Shown: piece by piece, positions 56,955 through 64,000 of the stretch | Layout of the letters: each line of letters begins with the position of its first letter | How positions within the stretch are numbered: the first letter of the stretch is position 1 | Assembly: GCF_014489595.1 (NCBI RefSeq) | Contig: NZ_CP060790.1 | Location: 3,782,001 to 3,846,000, forward strand | Source of the DNA: Paenacidovorax monticola | GTDB taxonomy: Bacteria; Pseudomonadota; Gammaproteobacteria; Burkholderiales; Burkholderiaceae_C | DNA: 64,000 bases | Direction: 5' to 3' | Notes under the pieces: model-generated | The model's input: only the letters and a program-made list of their open reading frames with translations | Database searches by the model: none | What the model was told of the DNA's origin: nothing | Made by a program: the position numbers and the translations under genes

Positions 56955-59062
56955 ATGACCCATCCGAATCTTCTCGTTGAACTGTTCGTCGAAGAGCTGC
57001 CCCCGAAGGCGCTGCAGAAGCTCGGCGACGCTTTCGCCGGCGTGCTGTTCGAGCAATTGGCCGCCCAGGGCCTGACCTCGGCGCATTCGCGCCTGACGGC
57101 CTATGCCTCGCCGCGCCGCTTGGCCGCGCACATCACCGAAGTGCTGCCCGCGGCCGCCGACAAGGCCCTGTCGCAAAAGCTCATGCCCGTCGCCGTGGGC
57201 CTCACCGCCGACGGCCAGCCCACGCCCGCGCTGCTCAAGAAGCTCGCCAGCCTGGGGCCGATGCCTCCGCCGTGCCCGCGCTGCAGCGTGCGCCCGACGG
57301 CAAGGCCGAAGCACTGTTCTTCCACAGCACGGCCAAGGGTGCCACGCTGGCCGAGGGCCTGCAGAAGGCGCTCGACGAGGCCATTGCCAAGCTGCCGATC
57401 CCCAAGGTGATGCGCTACCAGCTGCAGGACGGCTGGACCAGCGTGCACTTCGTGCGCCCGGCCCATGGCCTGGTGGCGCTGCATGGCAGCGAGGTGCTGC
57501 TGTCCGTGAAGGCCCTGGGCCTCACGGCGGGCAACGCCACGCGCGGCCACCGCTTCGAGGCGGCCGTGGACCCCGTGGTGCTGCAAAGCGCCGACAGCTA
57601 TGCCGAGCAGCTCGCCAGCGAGGGAGCCGTGATCGCCAGCTTCGCGGAGCGCCGCGCCGAGATCGTGCGCCAGCTGCAGGCCGCGGCGCAGCAGCTGGGC
57701 GGCGGCGTGCGTCCCATCGAGGACGAGGCCCTGCTCGACGAGGTGACGGCCCTGGTCGAGCGCCCGAACGTGCTGGTCTGCGAGTTCGAGAAGGAATTCC
57801 TCGGCGTGCCGCAGGAGTGCCTGATCCTCACGATGAAGGCCAACCAGAAGTACTTCCCGCTGCTGGACGCCGCGGGCAAGCTCACGCACCAGTTCCTGGT
57901 GGTGAGCAATATCCGACCGCAGGATGCGAGCGCCGTGGTGGGCGGCAACGAGCGCGTGGTGCGCCCGCGCCTGGCCGATGCCAAGTTCTTCTTCGACCAG
58001 GACCGCAAGAAGACGCTGGCCTCGCGCGTCGACGGCCTCGGCAAGGTGGTCTACCACAACAAGCTGGGCACCCAGGGCGAGCGCGTGGAGCGCGTGCGCG
58101 CCATCGCCCGGGCCATCGCCCAGCAGCTGGGCGACACCGCCCTGGCCCCGCAGGCCGACCAGGCCGCGCTGCTGGCCAAGACCGACCTCGTGACCGACAT
58201 GGTGGGCGAGTTCCCCGAACTGCAGGGCACCATGGGCCGCTACTACGCGCTCAACGACGGCCTGCCCGAGGCCGTGGCCGACGCCATCGAGGACCACTAC
58301 AAGCCGCGCTTCGCGGGTGACGAACTGCCGCGCAACGCCGTGGGCGTGGTCGTGGCCCTGGCCGACAAGCTTGAAACCCTGGTCGGCATGTTCGGCATCG
58401 GCAACCTGCCCACGGGCGACCGCGACCCGTTCGCGCTGCGCCGCCATGCGCTGGGCGTGATCCGCATGCTGGTCGAGAAGGATCTGCCGCTGGCGCTGGA
58501 AACCCTGCTCGCCAGCGCCGTGCCGGCCTTTGGCGACAAGATCCAGGACGCCACCGCGCAGCTCGCCGACTTCATCTACGACCGCCTGGCCGGCAGCCTG
58601 CGCGAGCAGGGCTACAGCGCCCAGGAAGTGGATGCCGTGCTGGCCCTGCGCCCGCAGCGCCTGGCCCTGGTCGAGAAGCAGCTCGCCGCCGTGCGCGCCT
58701 TCGCCGCGCTGCCCGAGAGCCCGGCCCTGGCGGCCGCCAACAAGCGCGTGGGCAACATCCTCAAGAAGGCCGGCGACGTGGACGCCCATGTCAACCCCGA
58801 GCTGCTGCAGGAGAAGGCCGAGCAGGACCTGTACGCCGCGCTGCAGCGCTTCGTGCCCGAGGCCAACGCGCAGTTCGAGCAGGGCGACTACACCGCCAGC
58901 CTGCAGACCCTGGCCGTGCTGCGCGCACCCGTGGACGCGTTCTTCGATGATGTGATGGTGAACGCCGAGCAGCTCGACCTGCGCCTGAACCGCCAGGGCC
59001 TGCTCAAGAGCCTGCACGACGCGATGAACCGCGTGGCCGACCTCTCGCGCCTGGCGGTCTGA
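56955..59062 (+). CDS. glyS: Glycyl-tRNA synthetase beta subunit (frameshifted in this assembly)
   Basis: GlyS binds tRNA-Gly for the synthetase complex and is essential. The corrected 702-residue product begins LLVELFVEELPPKAL and carries ALFFHSTAKGA, FPLLDAAGKLTHQFLVVSN, GTMGRYYALNDG, and a C-terminal anticodon-binding/HD-like part. The frame breaks at the G run 57254-57257, where one more G turns LGPMPPP into LGADASAVPALQRAPDG. As glyQ is intact and the enzyme is indispensable, the break must be an assembly error. Confidence 0.93.
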
Positions 59063-59113
59063 GCCGGCGCGCATTAAGCTTGCCGGCATTCGCCCTTTTG
59101 CCCAAGGCCTGCC

Positions 59114-59680
59114 ATGAAAATCGCCATCCTCGACCGTGACGGCACCCTCAACCCGTTGGGAGAGGAGTTCATCACCACGCCCGAGGAGTGGCACGCCCAG
59201 CCCGGCGCGCTGGAGGCCGTGGCGCGGCTGAACCGCGCGGGCTGGCACGTGGTGGTGGCCACCAACCAGTCGGGGCTAGGGCGCGGCCTGTTCGACGTGC
59301 TGGCGCTCAACGCCATCCACGCCAAGATGCACCGCCAGCTCGCGGCGGTGGGTGGCCGGATCGACGCGGTGTTCTACTGCCCCCATGTGCCCGACGACGG
59401 CTGCACCTGCCGCAAGCCTGCGCCGGGCCTGCTGGAGCAGATTGCCGACCGCTACGGCGTGGAGCCCCACGACGTGCGCGTGGTGGGCAGCACGGCCGAG
59501 CACCTGCAGGCTGGCGCCGCGCTGGGCGCGCGCCTGCACCTGGTCTGCACGGGCGCATCGGAGCACCTGGCGCCGGGCCAGCCGCTGCCGCCCGACATGC
59601 CGCCGGGCACCCAGGTGCATGCCGACCTACAGGCCTTCGCCGACCACCTGCTGGCCGCGGCCGAGGTCCCCGCGCCGTGA
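59114..59680 (+). CDS. gmhB: D-glycero-beta-D-manno-heptose 1,7-bisphosphate 7-phosphatase
   Basis: GmhB is a HAD phosphatase in ADP-heptose synthesis for LPS core. The 188-residue product has ILDRDGTLNPLG with the nucleophile Asp, VVVATNQSGLGRG, the zinc cysteines in CPHVPDDGCTCRKPAPG, and a final acidic segment where DVRVVGSTAEHLQAG stands for the usual VGD. The canonical metal Asp (GDxxxD) is Ser here, which is odd for the family. It follows glyS by 51 bp and precedes plsC in a conserved order. Confidence 0.88.
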   Translation: MKIAILDRDGTLNPLGEEFITTPEEWHAQPGALEAVARLNRAGWHVVVATNQSGLGRGLFDVLALNAIHAKMHRQLAAVGGRIDAVFYCPHVPDDGCTCRKPAPGLLEQIADRYGVEPHDVRVVGSTAEHLQAGAALGARLHLVCTGASEHLAPGQPLPPDMPPGTQVHADLQAFADHLLAAAEVPAP

Positions 59681-59690
59681 TGCGCTTCGA

Positions 59691-59753
59691 TTGCTATTGA
59701 AAACAGAGCTGCTGGCGCATGCTGCAAGCGCGCCATGGGCCCAAAACACTTGA
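59691..59753 (+). repeat. Interspersed ~60 bp repeat, intergenic copy before plsC
   Basis: TTGCTATTGAAAACAGAGCT is followed by GCTGGCGCATGCTGCAAGCGC and a final AAAACACTTGA. This is the fullest version of the repeat also found inside three genes (10350, 17369, 28123). It fills the spacer between gmhB and plsC and ends 5 bp before the plsC ATG, so it supplies that gene's leader. Confidence 0.6.
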
Positions 59754-59757
59754 AACC

Positions 59758-60498
59758 ATGTCCCTGATTCGCTCTGTCATCCACCTGCTCTGGATGGGTG
59801 TGACCGTCGTGCCCTACGCGCTGGCCATCCTGCTCGGCACGCTGCTCGGCGTGCGCGGCATGCCGCTGTACCGCATCGCGCGGGCCTGGCTGTCGCTGTG
59901 CATCAGCGGTGGGCGCACGCTGCTGGGCATCACCCCGCGCATCACGGGCATGGAGAACCTGCCCCAGGGCGAAAGCGACGGCGTGGTGCTGCTGGTCAAG
60001 CACCAGTCCACCTACGAGACCTTCCTGATGCCCACGATCATGCCGCACCCGCTGGCCTACGTGTTCAAGAAGGAGCTGCTCTACGTGCCCTTCTTCGGCT
60101 GGGCCATCGGGCGGCTGGACATGATCCACATCGACCGCAGCCTGCGCACGCAGGCCTTCAACAAGGTGGTGCAGCAAGGCAAGAGCCTGCTGGCCAAGGG
60201 CGTGTGGGTCATCATGTTCCCCGAGGGCACGCGCATTCCGCGCGGCCAGAAGGGGCAGTACAAGACCGGCGGCACGCGCCTGGCCGTGGAGGCCGGCGTG
60301 CCCGTGGTGCCCATCGCCGTGACCTCGGCCAAGTGCTGGCCGCGCAAGGCCTTCGTCAAGACGCCGGGCGTGGTCGATGTCTCGATCGGCCGGCCCATTC
60401 CCAGCCAGGGCCGCCAGCCCGATGAGCTGATGCGCGAGGTTGAGGCCTGGATCGAGTCCGAGATGCGCCGCCTCGACCCCGAGGCCTACCGCGACTGA
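59758..60498 (+). CDS. plsC: 1-acyl-sn-glycerol-3-phosphate acyltransferase
   Basis: PlsC acylates lysophosphatidate to phosphatidate at the inner membrane. The 246-residue product has an N-terminal helix, motif I as KHQSTYETF (H-x4-E in place of the usual H-x4-D), motif II-like KKELLYVPFFGWAIG, motif III FPEGTRIPRG and motif IV VPVVPIAVTS. H-x4-E-type sites also occur in beta-proteobacterial homologues, as I recall. I chose MSLIRSVIHLLW. The leader is an interspersed repeat, and the DUF45 metalloprotease gene follows by 22 bp. Confidence 0.9.
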   Translation: MSLIRSVIHLLWMGVTVVPYALAILLGTLLGVRGMPLYRIARAWLSLCISGGRTLLGITPRITGMENLPQGESDGVVLLVKHQSTYETFLMPTIMPHPLAYVFKKELLYVPFFGWAIGRLDMIHIDRSLRTQAFNKVVQQGKSLLAKGVWVIMFPEGTRIPRGQKGQYKTGGTRLAVEAGVPVVPIAVTSAKCWPRKAFVKTPGVVDVSIGRPIPSQGRQPDELMREVEAWIESEMRRLDPEAYRD

Positions 60499-60520
60499 CC
60501 TTCCGCGCACCGCCGACGCC

Positions 60521-61459
60521 ATGCCGCACTGGGTGCAACGGGTTCTGGACTGGTTCGATCCACCCGCTGCGCAGGCGGGCACGGCCGCGGCCCCGCAGCC
60601 GGCGCCGCCGCCTCCTGCTGCCGCTCCGCAGGCTCCAGTGCCCCCGCGCAGCCGCCGCATCGCGGCGCCAGCGGCCGAGCCGCTGGACACACTGCTGTCC
60701 CCCGCCGTCTTCCGCCACCCGCAGGCCAGCCGCGAGGTGCTGCTGGGTGGCGCGCGCGTGGCCTACCAGCTGCAGCGCGCACGCCGGCGCAGCATCGGCT
60801 TCACCGTGGGGCCCGAGGGCCTGTCGGTGCGCGCGCCCGGCTGGGTCACGCTGGCGGCCGTGGACGCGGCGCTGCAGGAGAAGGCCGGCTGGATCCTGCG
60901 CAAGCTCGGCGAGGCCGATGAACGCCGGCGGCGCCAGGCCAGCGCGCACATCCGCTGGGCCGACGGCGCCCAGCTACCCTACCTGGGCGAGCCGCTCACC
61001 GTGGTGCTCGATCCGGCGCAGCAGCGCAGCGGGCGCGGCGGCGCGCTGGCGCACGGCGAGGGTGGGCGGCGGGAGCTGCACATCGGCCTGCCCAGCGGCG
61101 CGGCGCCGGCGCAGATCCGCGATGCCGTGCAGGCCTGGCTCATGCGCGAGGCGCGCCGGCGCTTCACCGAGCGGCTGGACCACTTCGCCCCCCTGCTCGG
61201 CGTGCGCTGGAACAGCCTGCGCCTGTCCAGCGCCCAGACGCGCTGGGGCAGCGCGCGCAGCGACGGCGCCATCCGCCTCAACTGGCGGCTGCTGCACTAC
61301 CGCCAGGCCATCATCGACTACGTGGTGGTGCACGAGCTGTCACACCTGCGCGTGATGGACCACAGCCCGCGCTTCTGGGACACCGTGGCCCGCGTGGTGC
61401 CCGACTACGCCGAGCTGCGCAACCAGTTGCGCGACGAGCCCGCACCGCAGTGGGAGTAG
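60521..61459 (+). CDS. DUF45/YgjP-like SprT-family zinc metalloprotease
   Basis: This 312-residue protein has an N-terminal Ala/Pro-rich segment (residues about 20-50). A predicted DUF45 domain follows, with RRSIGFTVGPEGLSVRAPGW, a middle region AQLPYLGEPLTVVLD, WGSARSDGAIRLNWRLLHY, and the metal motif VVVHELSHLRVMDHSPRFW. The third zinc ligand is probably the His of DHSPRFW. Function in bacteria is unsettled. It belongs to the glyQS-gmhB-plsC neighbourhood. The start at MPHWVQRV was preferred over in-frame residues within plsC. Confidence 0.87.
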   Translation: MPHWVQRVLDWFDPPAAQAGTAAAPQPAPPPPAAAPQAPVPPRSRRIAAPAAEPLDTLLSPAVFRHPQASREVLLGGARVAYQLQRARRRSIGFTVGPEGLSVRAPGWVTLAAVDAALQEKAGWILRKLGEADERRRRQASAHIRWADGAQLPYLGEPLTVVLDPAQQRSGRGGALAHGEGGRRELHIGLPSGAAPAQIRDAVQAWLMREARRRFTERLDHFAPLLGVRWNSLRLSSAQTRWGSARSDGAIRLNWRLLHYRQAIIDYVVVHELSHLRVMDHSPRFWDTVARVVPDYAELRNQLRDEPAPQWE

Positions 61460-61515
61460 GGTCAGGGGGAATCGGTCAGAATCGAAGATCCCCCGTTTCG
61501 ACGATCCGGCCTGCC

Positions 61516-62627
61516 ATGATCCCGCTGCAACTCTTCGATCCCGCCTCCAGCACCTACACCTACGTGCTGCACGACCCCGCCACGCGCGAGGCCCTCGTCA
61601 TCGACCCGGTGGACGAGCAGCTCGACCGCGACCTCGCGGTGCTGCAGGCCCACGGGCTCACGCTGCGCTGGGCCGTGGAGACCCATGCGCACGCGGACCA
61701 CGTGACCAGCGCCGCGCGCCTGGCGGAGCACACGGGGGCACATCTGGCGGCGCCTGCGGGCTGCGGCATCGGCACGGCGGGCAAGCAGCTCGCGCATGGC
61801 GACACGCTGGCCTTCGGCGGCGAAACGCTGCGCGCGCTGCACACGCCGGGGCATACGGCGGGCAGCATGTCCTTCGTGTGGCGCAACCATGTGTTCACGG
61901 GCGACACGCTGCTCATTGACGGCTGCGGCCGCACCGACTTCCAGTCGGGCAGCGCGCGCGAGCTGTACCACAGCATCACGCAGGTGCTGTTCGCACTGCC
62001 CGATGCCACCACCGTCTGGCCCGGCCACGACTACCAGGGTCGGGGCCACAGCAGCATCGGCGCCGAGAAAGCCGGCAATGCGCGCATCGCGGGCCGCAGC
62101 GAGGCCGAGTTCATTGCCACCATGGAGGCGCTGCACCTGCCGCGCCCGCGCCGCATCGACGAGGCCGTGCCCGCCAACCTGCAGTCCGGCCTGCGCCAGG
62201 ATGCGGAAGGGGCCGCGCTGCAGGCGCCGCGCGGTGCCGAGGGTTATGCGGGCGACGTGTCGCCCCAGCTCGCCTGGCAGTGGGTGCAGGCCGGCGAGGC
62301 CGTGCTGATCGACGTGCGTACCGACGCCGAGCGCGAATGGGTGGGCCAGGTGCCCGGTGCCGTGCCCGTGGCCTGGAAGCAGTGGCCCGGCATGGCGATG
62401 AACCCCGACTTCGACGCCCAGCTGCGTGCCGCCGTGCCCCGGGCGGCAAGGCCGTGCTGCTGTGCCGCAGCGGCGTGCGCTCGGTGGCCGCGGCCAAGCG
62501 CGCGACCGAGCTGGGCATCACCGCCTACAACATCCTCGAAGGCTTCGAGGGTGACCCCAATGGCCAGGCGCAGCGCGGCAAGAGGGGAGGCTGGCGCTAC
62601 CGCGGCCTGCCCTGGCGCCAGGGCTGA
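61516..62627 (+). CDS. MBL-fold hydrolase with C-terminal rhodanese domain, persulfide dioxygenase-like (frameshifted in this assembly)
   Basis: The corrected 370-residue protein has an ETHE1/Blh-like MBL domain (about residues 1-240) with ETHAHADHVTSAARL, HTPGHTAGSMSF, FTGDTLLIDGCGRTDFQ and WPGHDYQGR. A rhodanese domain follows, with the active Cys in LLCRSGVRS. Such fusions oxidise glutathione persulfide and move sulfane sulfur, so sulfide detoxification is likely. The frame breaks at the C run 62437-62440: one more C joins LRAAVP to PGGKAVLLCRSG. The hairpin after the stop is shared with the next gene. Confidence 0.87.
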
Positions 62628-62633
62628 AGGCCC

Positions 62634-62664
62634 CAAGAAAAAAGCGGGCCGCTGGGGCCCGCTT
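62634..62664 (-). terminator. Rho-independent terminator of the BON/LysM gene
   Basis: AAGCGGGCC (62642-62650) pairs with GGCCCGCTT (62656-62664) around a 5-base loop, and the minus strand continues TTTTTTCTT. It lies about 40 bases past the BON/LysM stop and may also serve as a 3' hairpin for the MBL-rhodanese gene. Confidence 0.8.
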
Positions 62665-62703
62665 CCAAGTGCGGCAAGCCGCACACTCTCGCAATGAAAC
62701 GGT

Positions 62704-63180
62704 TTACAGCGCCGGAATGCGCAGCTTCTGGCCGGGGTAGATCTTGTCGGGGTGCGTGAGCATGGGCTTGTTGGCCTCGAAGATCACGGGGTACTTGTTG
62801 GCGTCGCCATAGAACTTCTTGGCGATGGCCGAGAGCGTGTCGCCGCGCACCACGTCGTGGTACTGGGCTTCGGGCTCGGGGTTGGTCACCGCCATCTGGT
62901 TGTCCACGCTCTGCACGCTGGCCACGTTGCCGCAGCACAGGGTGACCTTCTCCTTCGCGGACTGCGTGGGCGCCGTGCCCTGCACCGTGACCTTGCCCTG
63001 CGCGCCGTCGAAGGCGACCTGCACGTTGCTCACGCCCAGGTTCTGCGCGGCAATGTAGGTTGCGATGGCCTGGGCTGCCTTGGCGTTGAGGTCATCCTGC
63101 GCGCTCGGCGTGGCCGCCTGGGCCTCCTTGCCGCCAAACAGCTTTTCGCCGGCTTCCTTGATGAAACTGAAAAGACCCAT
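62704..63180 (-). CDS. BON and LysM domain protein (LysM/YgaU-like)
   Basis: This 158-residue protein starts MGLFSFIKEAGEKLFGGKEA, followed by a BON domain (about residues 35-100, with VAFDGAQGKVTVQGTAP and CGNVASVQSVDNQMAV) and a C-terminal LysM domain (YHDVVRGDTLSAIAKKFYGD to KIYPGQKLRIP). Homologues bind peptidoglycan, and E. coli YgaU/Kbp binds potassium. A matching role here is a guess. I chose the Met at MGLFSF, the conserved family start; in-frame residues upstream are unrelated. A terminator follows. Confidence 0.93.
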   Translation of the reverse strand: MGLFSFIKEAGEKLFGGKEAQAATPSAQDDLNAKAAQAIATYIAAQNLGVSNVQVAFDGAQGKVTVQGTAPTQSAKEKVTLCCGNVASVQSVDNQMAVTNPEPEAQYHDVVRGDTLSAIAKKFYGDANKYPVIFEANKPMLTHPDKIYPGQKLRIPAL

Positions 63181-63357
63181 GACATGACTCCTGTGGTTAC
63201 GGACATCGGAGCGCACACTGTAGCGGCAATGGAAGTCGGTGGCTTGTCAGACAAGCGCCCGAGAAGATTATTCACAATTGCCCCCGGCGCGGAGGTGTCC
63301 GGGCCTGTCGCGGCCGGGGCAAGGGCCGCGCGGGAAAACTCGGGATAATGGGTTCTT

Positions 63358-64000
63358 ATGACTTTTCTGGCCATCGACGTTGGCAACACCCGCCTCAAGT
63401 GGTCGTTGTACGACGCTCCCCGCCCCGGGGCGACCCTGCTCGCGCATGGCGCGGAGTTCCTGGACCACATCGAGCGCCTGGCCGAGGGCAGCTGGGCCGC
63501 GCTACCGGCACCCACGCGCATGCTGGGCTGCGTGGTGGCGGGCGATGCCGTCAAGCGCCGCGTGCAGGAGCAGATGGAGTTGTGGGACGTGGCGCCGCAA
63601 TGGGTGGTGTCCTCGGCACAGGAGGCCGGGCTCGTCAATGGCTACGACCATCCGCTGCGGCTCGGCTCGGACCGCTGGGTGGCCATGATCGGGGCGCGCC
63701 ACCGCATGCTCGCGCAGGGGCCCGCACGGCCCCTGATCGTGGTGATGGTGGGCACGGCCGTGACGGTGGAGGCCATCGACGCCGAGGGGCGCTTCCTGGG
63801 CGGGCTGATCCTGCCGGGCCACGGCATCATGCTGCGTGCGCTGGAGACCGGCACGGCGGGCCTGCATGTGCCCACGGGCGAAGTGCGGCTCTTTCCCACC
63901 AACACCAGCGACGCGCTCACCAGCGGCGGCACCTATGCGATCGCGGGTGCCGTGGAGCGCATGTTCCAGCACCTGGCGCAGCACACGGGCGTAGAGCCCG
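63358..64000 (+). CDS. coaX: Type III pantothenate kinase, cut by the window end
   Basis: CoaX phosphorylates pantothenate in coenzyme A synthesis, with potassium or ammonium as cofactor and no feedback by CoA. The 214 residues visible include [17 protein letters not shown], the phosphate-binding DxGNT motif, [28 protein letters not shown] and [15 protein letters not shown]. The last codons near position 64000 are in frame with no stop, so the 3' end lies outside. The start ATG follows 177 bp of spacer in which no further gene or obvious motif is seen. Confidence 0.93.
   Translation, partial: MTFLAIDVGNTRLKWSLYDAPRPGATLLAHGAEFLDHIERLAEGSWAALPAPTRMLGCVVAGDAVKRRVQEQMELWDVAPQWVVSSAQEAGLVNGYDHPLRLGSDRWVAMIGARHRMLAQGPARPLIVVMVGTAVTVEAIDAEGRFLGGLILPGHGIMLRALETGTAGLHVPTGEVRLFPTNTSDALTSGGTYAIAGAVERMFQHLAQHTGVEP

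Noticed and set aside
56955..59062. Programmed frameshifting in glyS and other split genes
   Set aside because: Seventeen unrelated sites all show the same -1 loss in G/C runs, without slippery heptamers or shared structures; sequencing error explains them better.
57101..59248. 715-codon open frame antisense to glyS
   Set aside because: Low-complexity His/Gln/Leu composition and complete overlap with glyS; no family motif.

Overview
This is a 64 kb, GC-rich (roughly 70%), densely coded chromosomal segment from a betaproteobacterium. Protein families, gene neighbourhoods (corC-lnt-glyQS-gmhB-plsC, folB plus a pteridine reductase-like SDR, phoH-ybeY, FFLEELY-motif protein) and two kinds of interspersed repeat point to the Comamonadaceae, in the Acidovorax/Alicycliphilus/Diaphorobacter range. 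No rRNA, tRNA, CRISPR or intact insertion sequence is visible. No stretch above about 270 bp lacks a gene.

Layout. 1-5.0 kb: a kinase/regulator pair, a CDF metal exporter, dtd, a universal stress protein behind an FNR-type box, and a TauE/SafE permease. 5.1-9.8 kb: phoH-ybeY, divergent from ruvA, a secreted serine protease, then ruvB. 9.9-17.7 kb: an unusual fatty-acid-hydroxylase/YhhN fusion, a D-threonine aldolase-like enzyme, ttcA, folB, a pteridine reductase-like SDR and a MidA-like methyltransferase. 17.8-22.9 kb: a ROK kinase facing an otsB-GH15-otsA trehalose operon. 23.0-27.2 kb: trxC, then a metal-stress module made of a bufferin-type (DUF2282/MNIO/DUF2063/DoxX) operon divergent from an ECF sigma factor and its NrsF-like anti-sigma factor. 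27.2-40 kb: cca, an ABC exporter, queC, GST, 5-formyl-THF cyclo-ligase, a lytic transglycosylase, an MBL hydrolase and fadD. 40.1-42.7 kb: a lower-GC glycosyltransferase/cupin/FAD-oxidoreductase cassette ending at an IS630-like transposase remnant. 42.7-49 kb: FFLEELY protein, a lipase, phhA, a Bug receptor, hppD with a divergent Lrp/AsnC regulator, and a GNAT enzyme. 49.2-62.6 kb: corC-lnt, fabA-fabB, LysR and asparaginase, glyQS, gmhB, plsC, a DUF45 metalloprotease and an MBL-rhodanese protein. 62.7-64 kb: a BON/LysM protein and coaX, cut by the window end.

The most interesting system is the 23.4-27.2 kb module. Its two divergent promoters carry the same GTAACC-N16-CGAA element, so the sigma factor probably drives both itself and the peptide operon. 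The four-cysteine precursor, MNIO enzyme, partner protein and DoxX protein make a complete predicted copper-binding RiPP pathway.

Thirteen genes, including the normally essential glyS and lnt, are split by seventeen single-base losses. All lie in runs of three to six G or C, and each corrected span is divisible by three. I read these as homopolymer undercalls in the assembly, not gene decay, so I annotate the full spans as CDS and state where each frame breaks.
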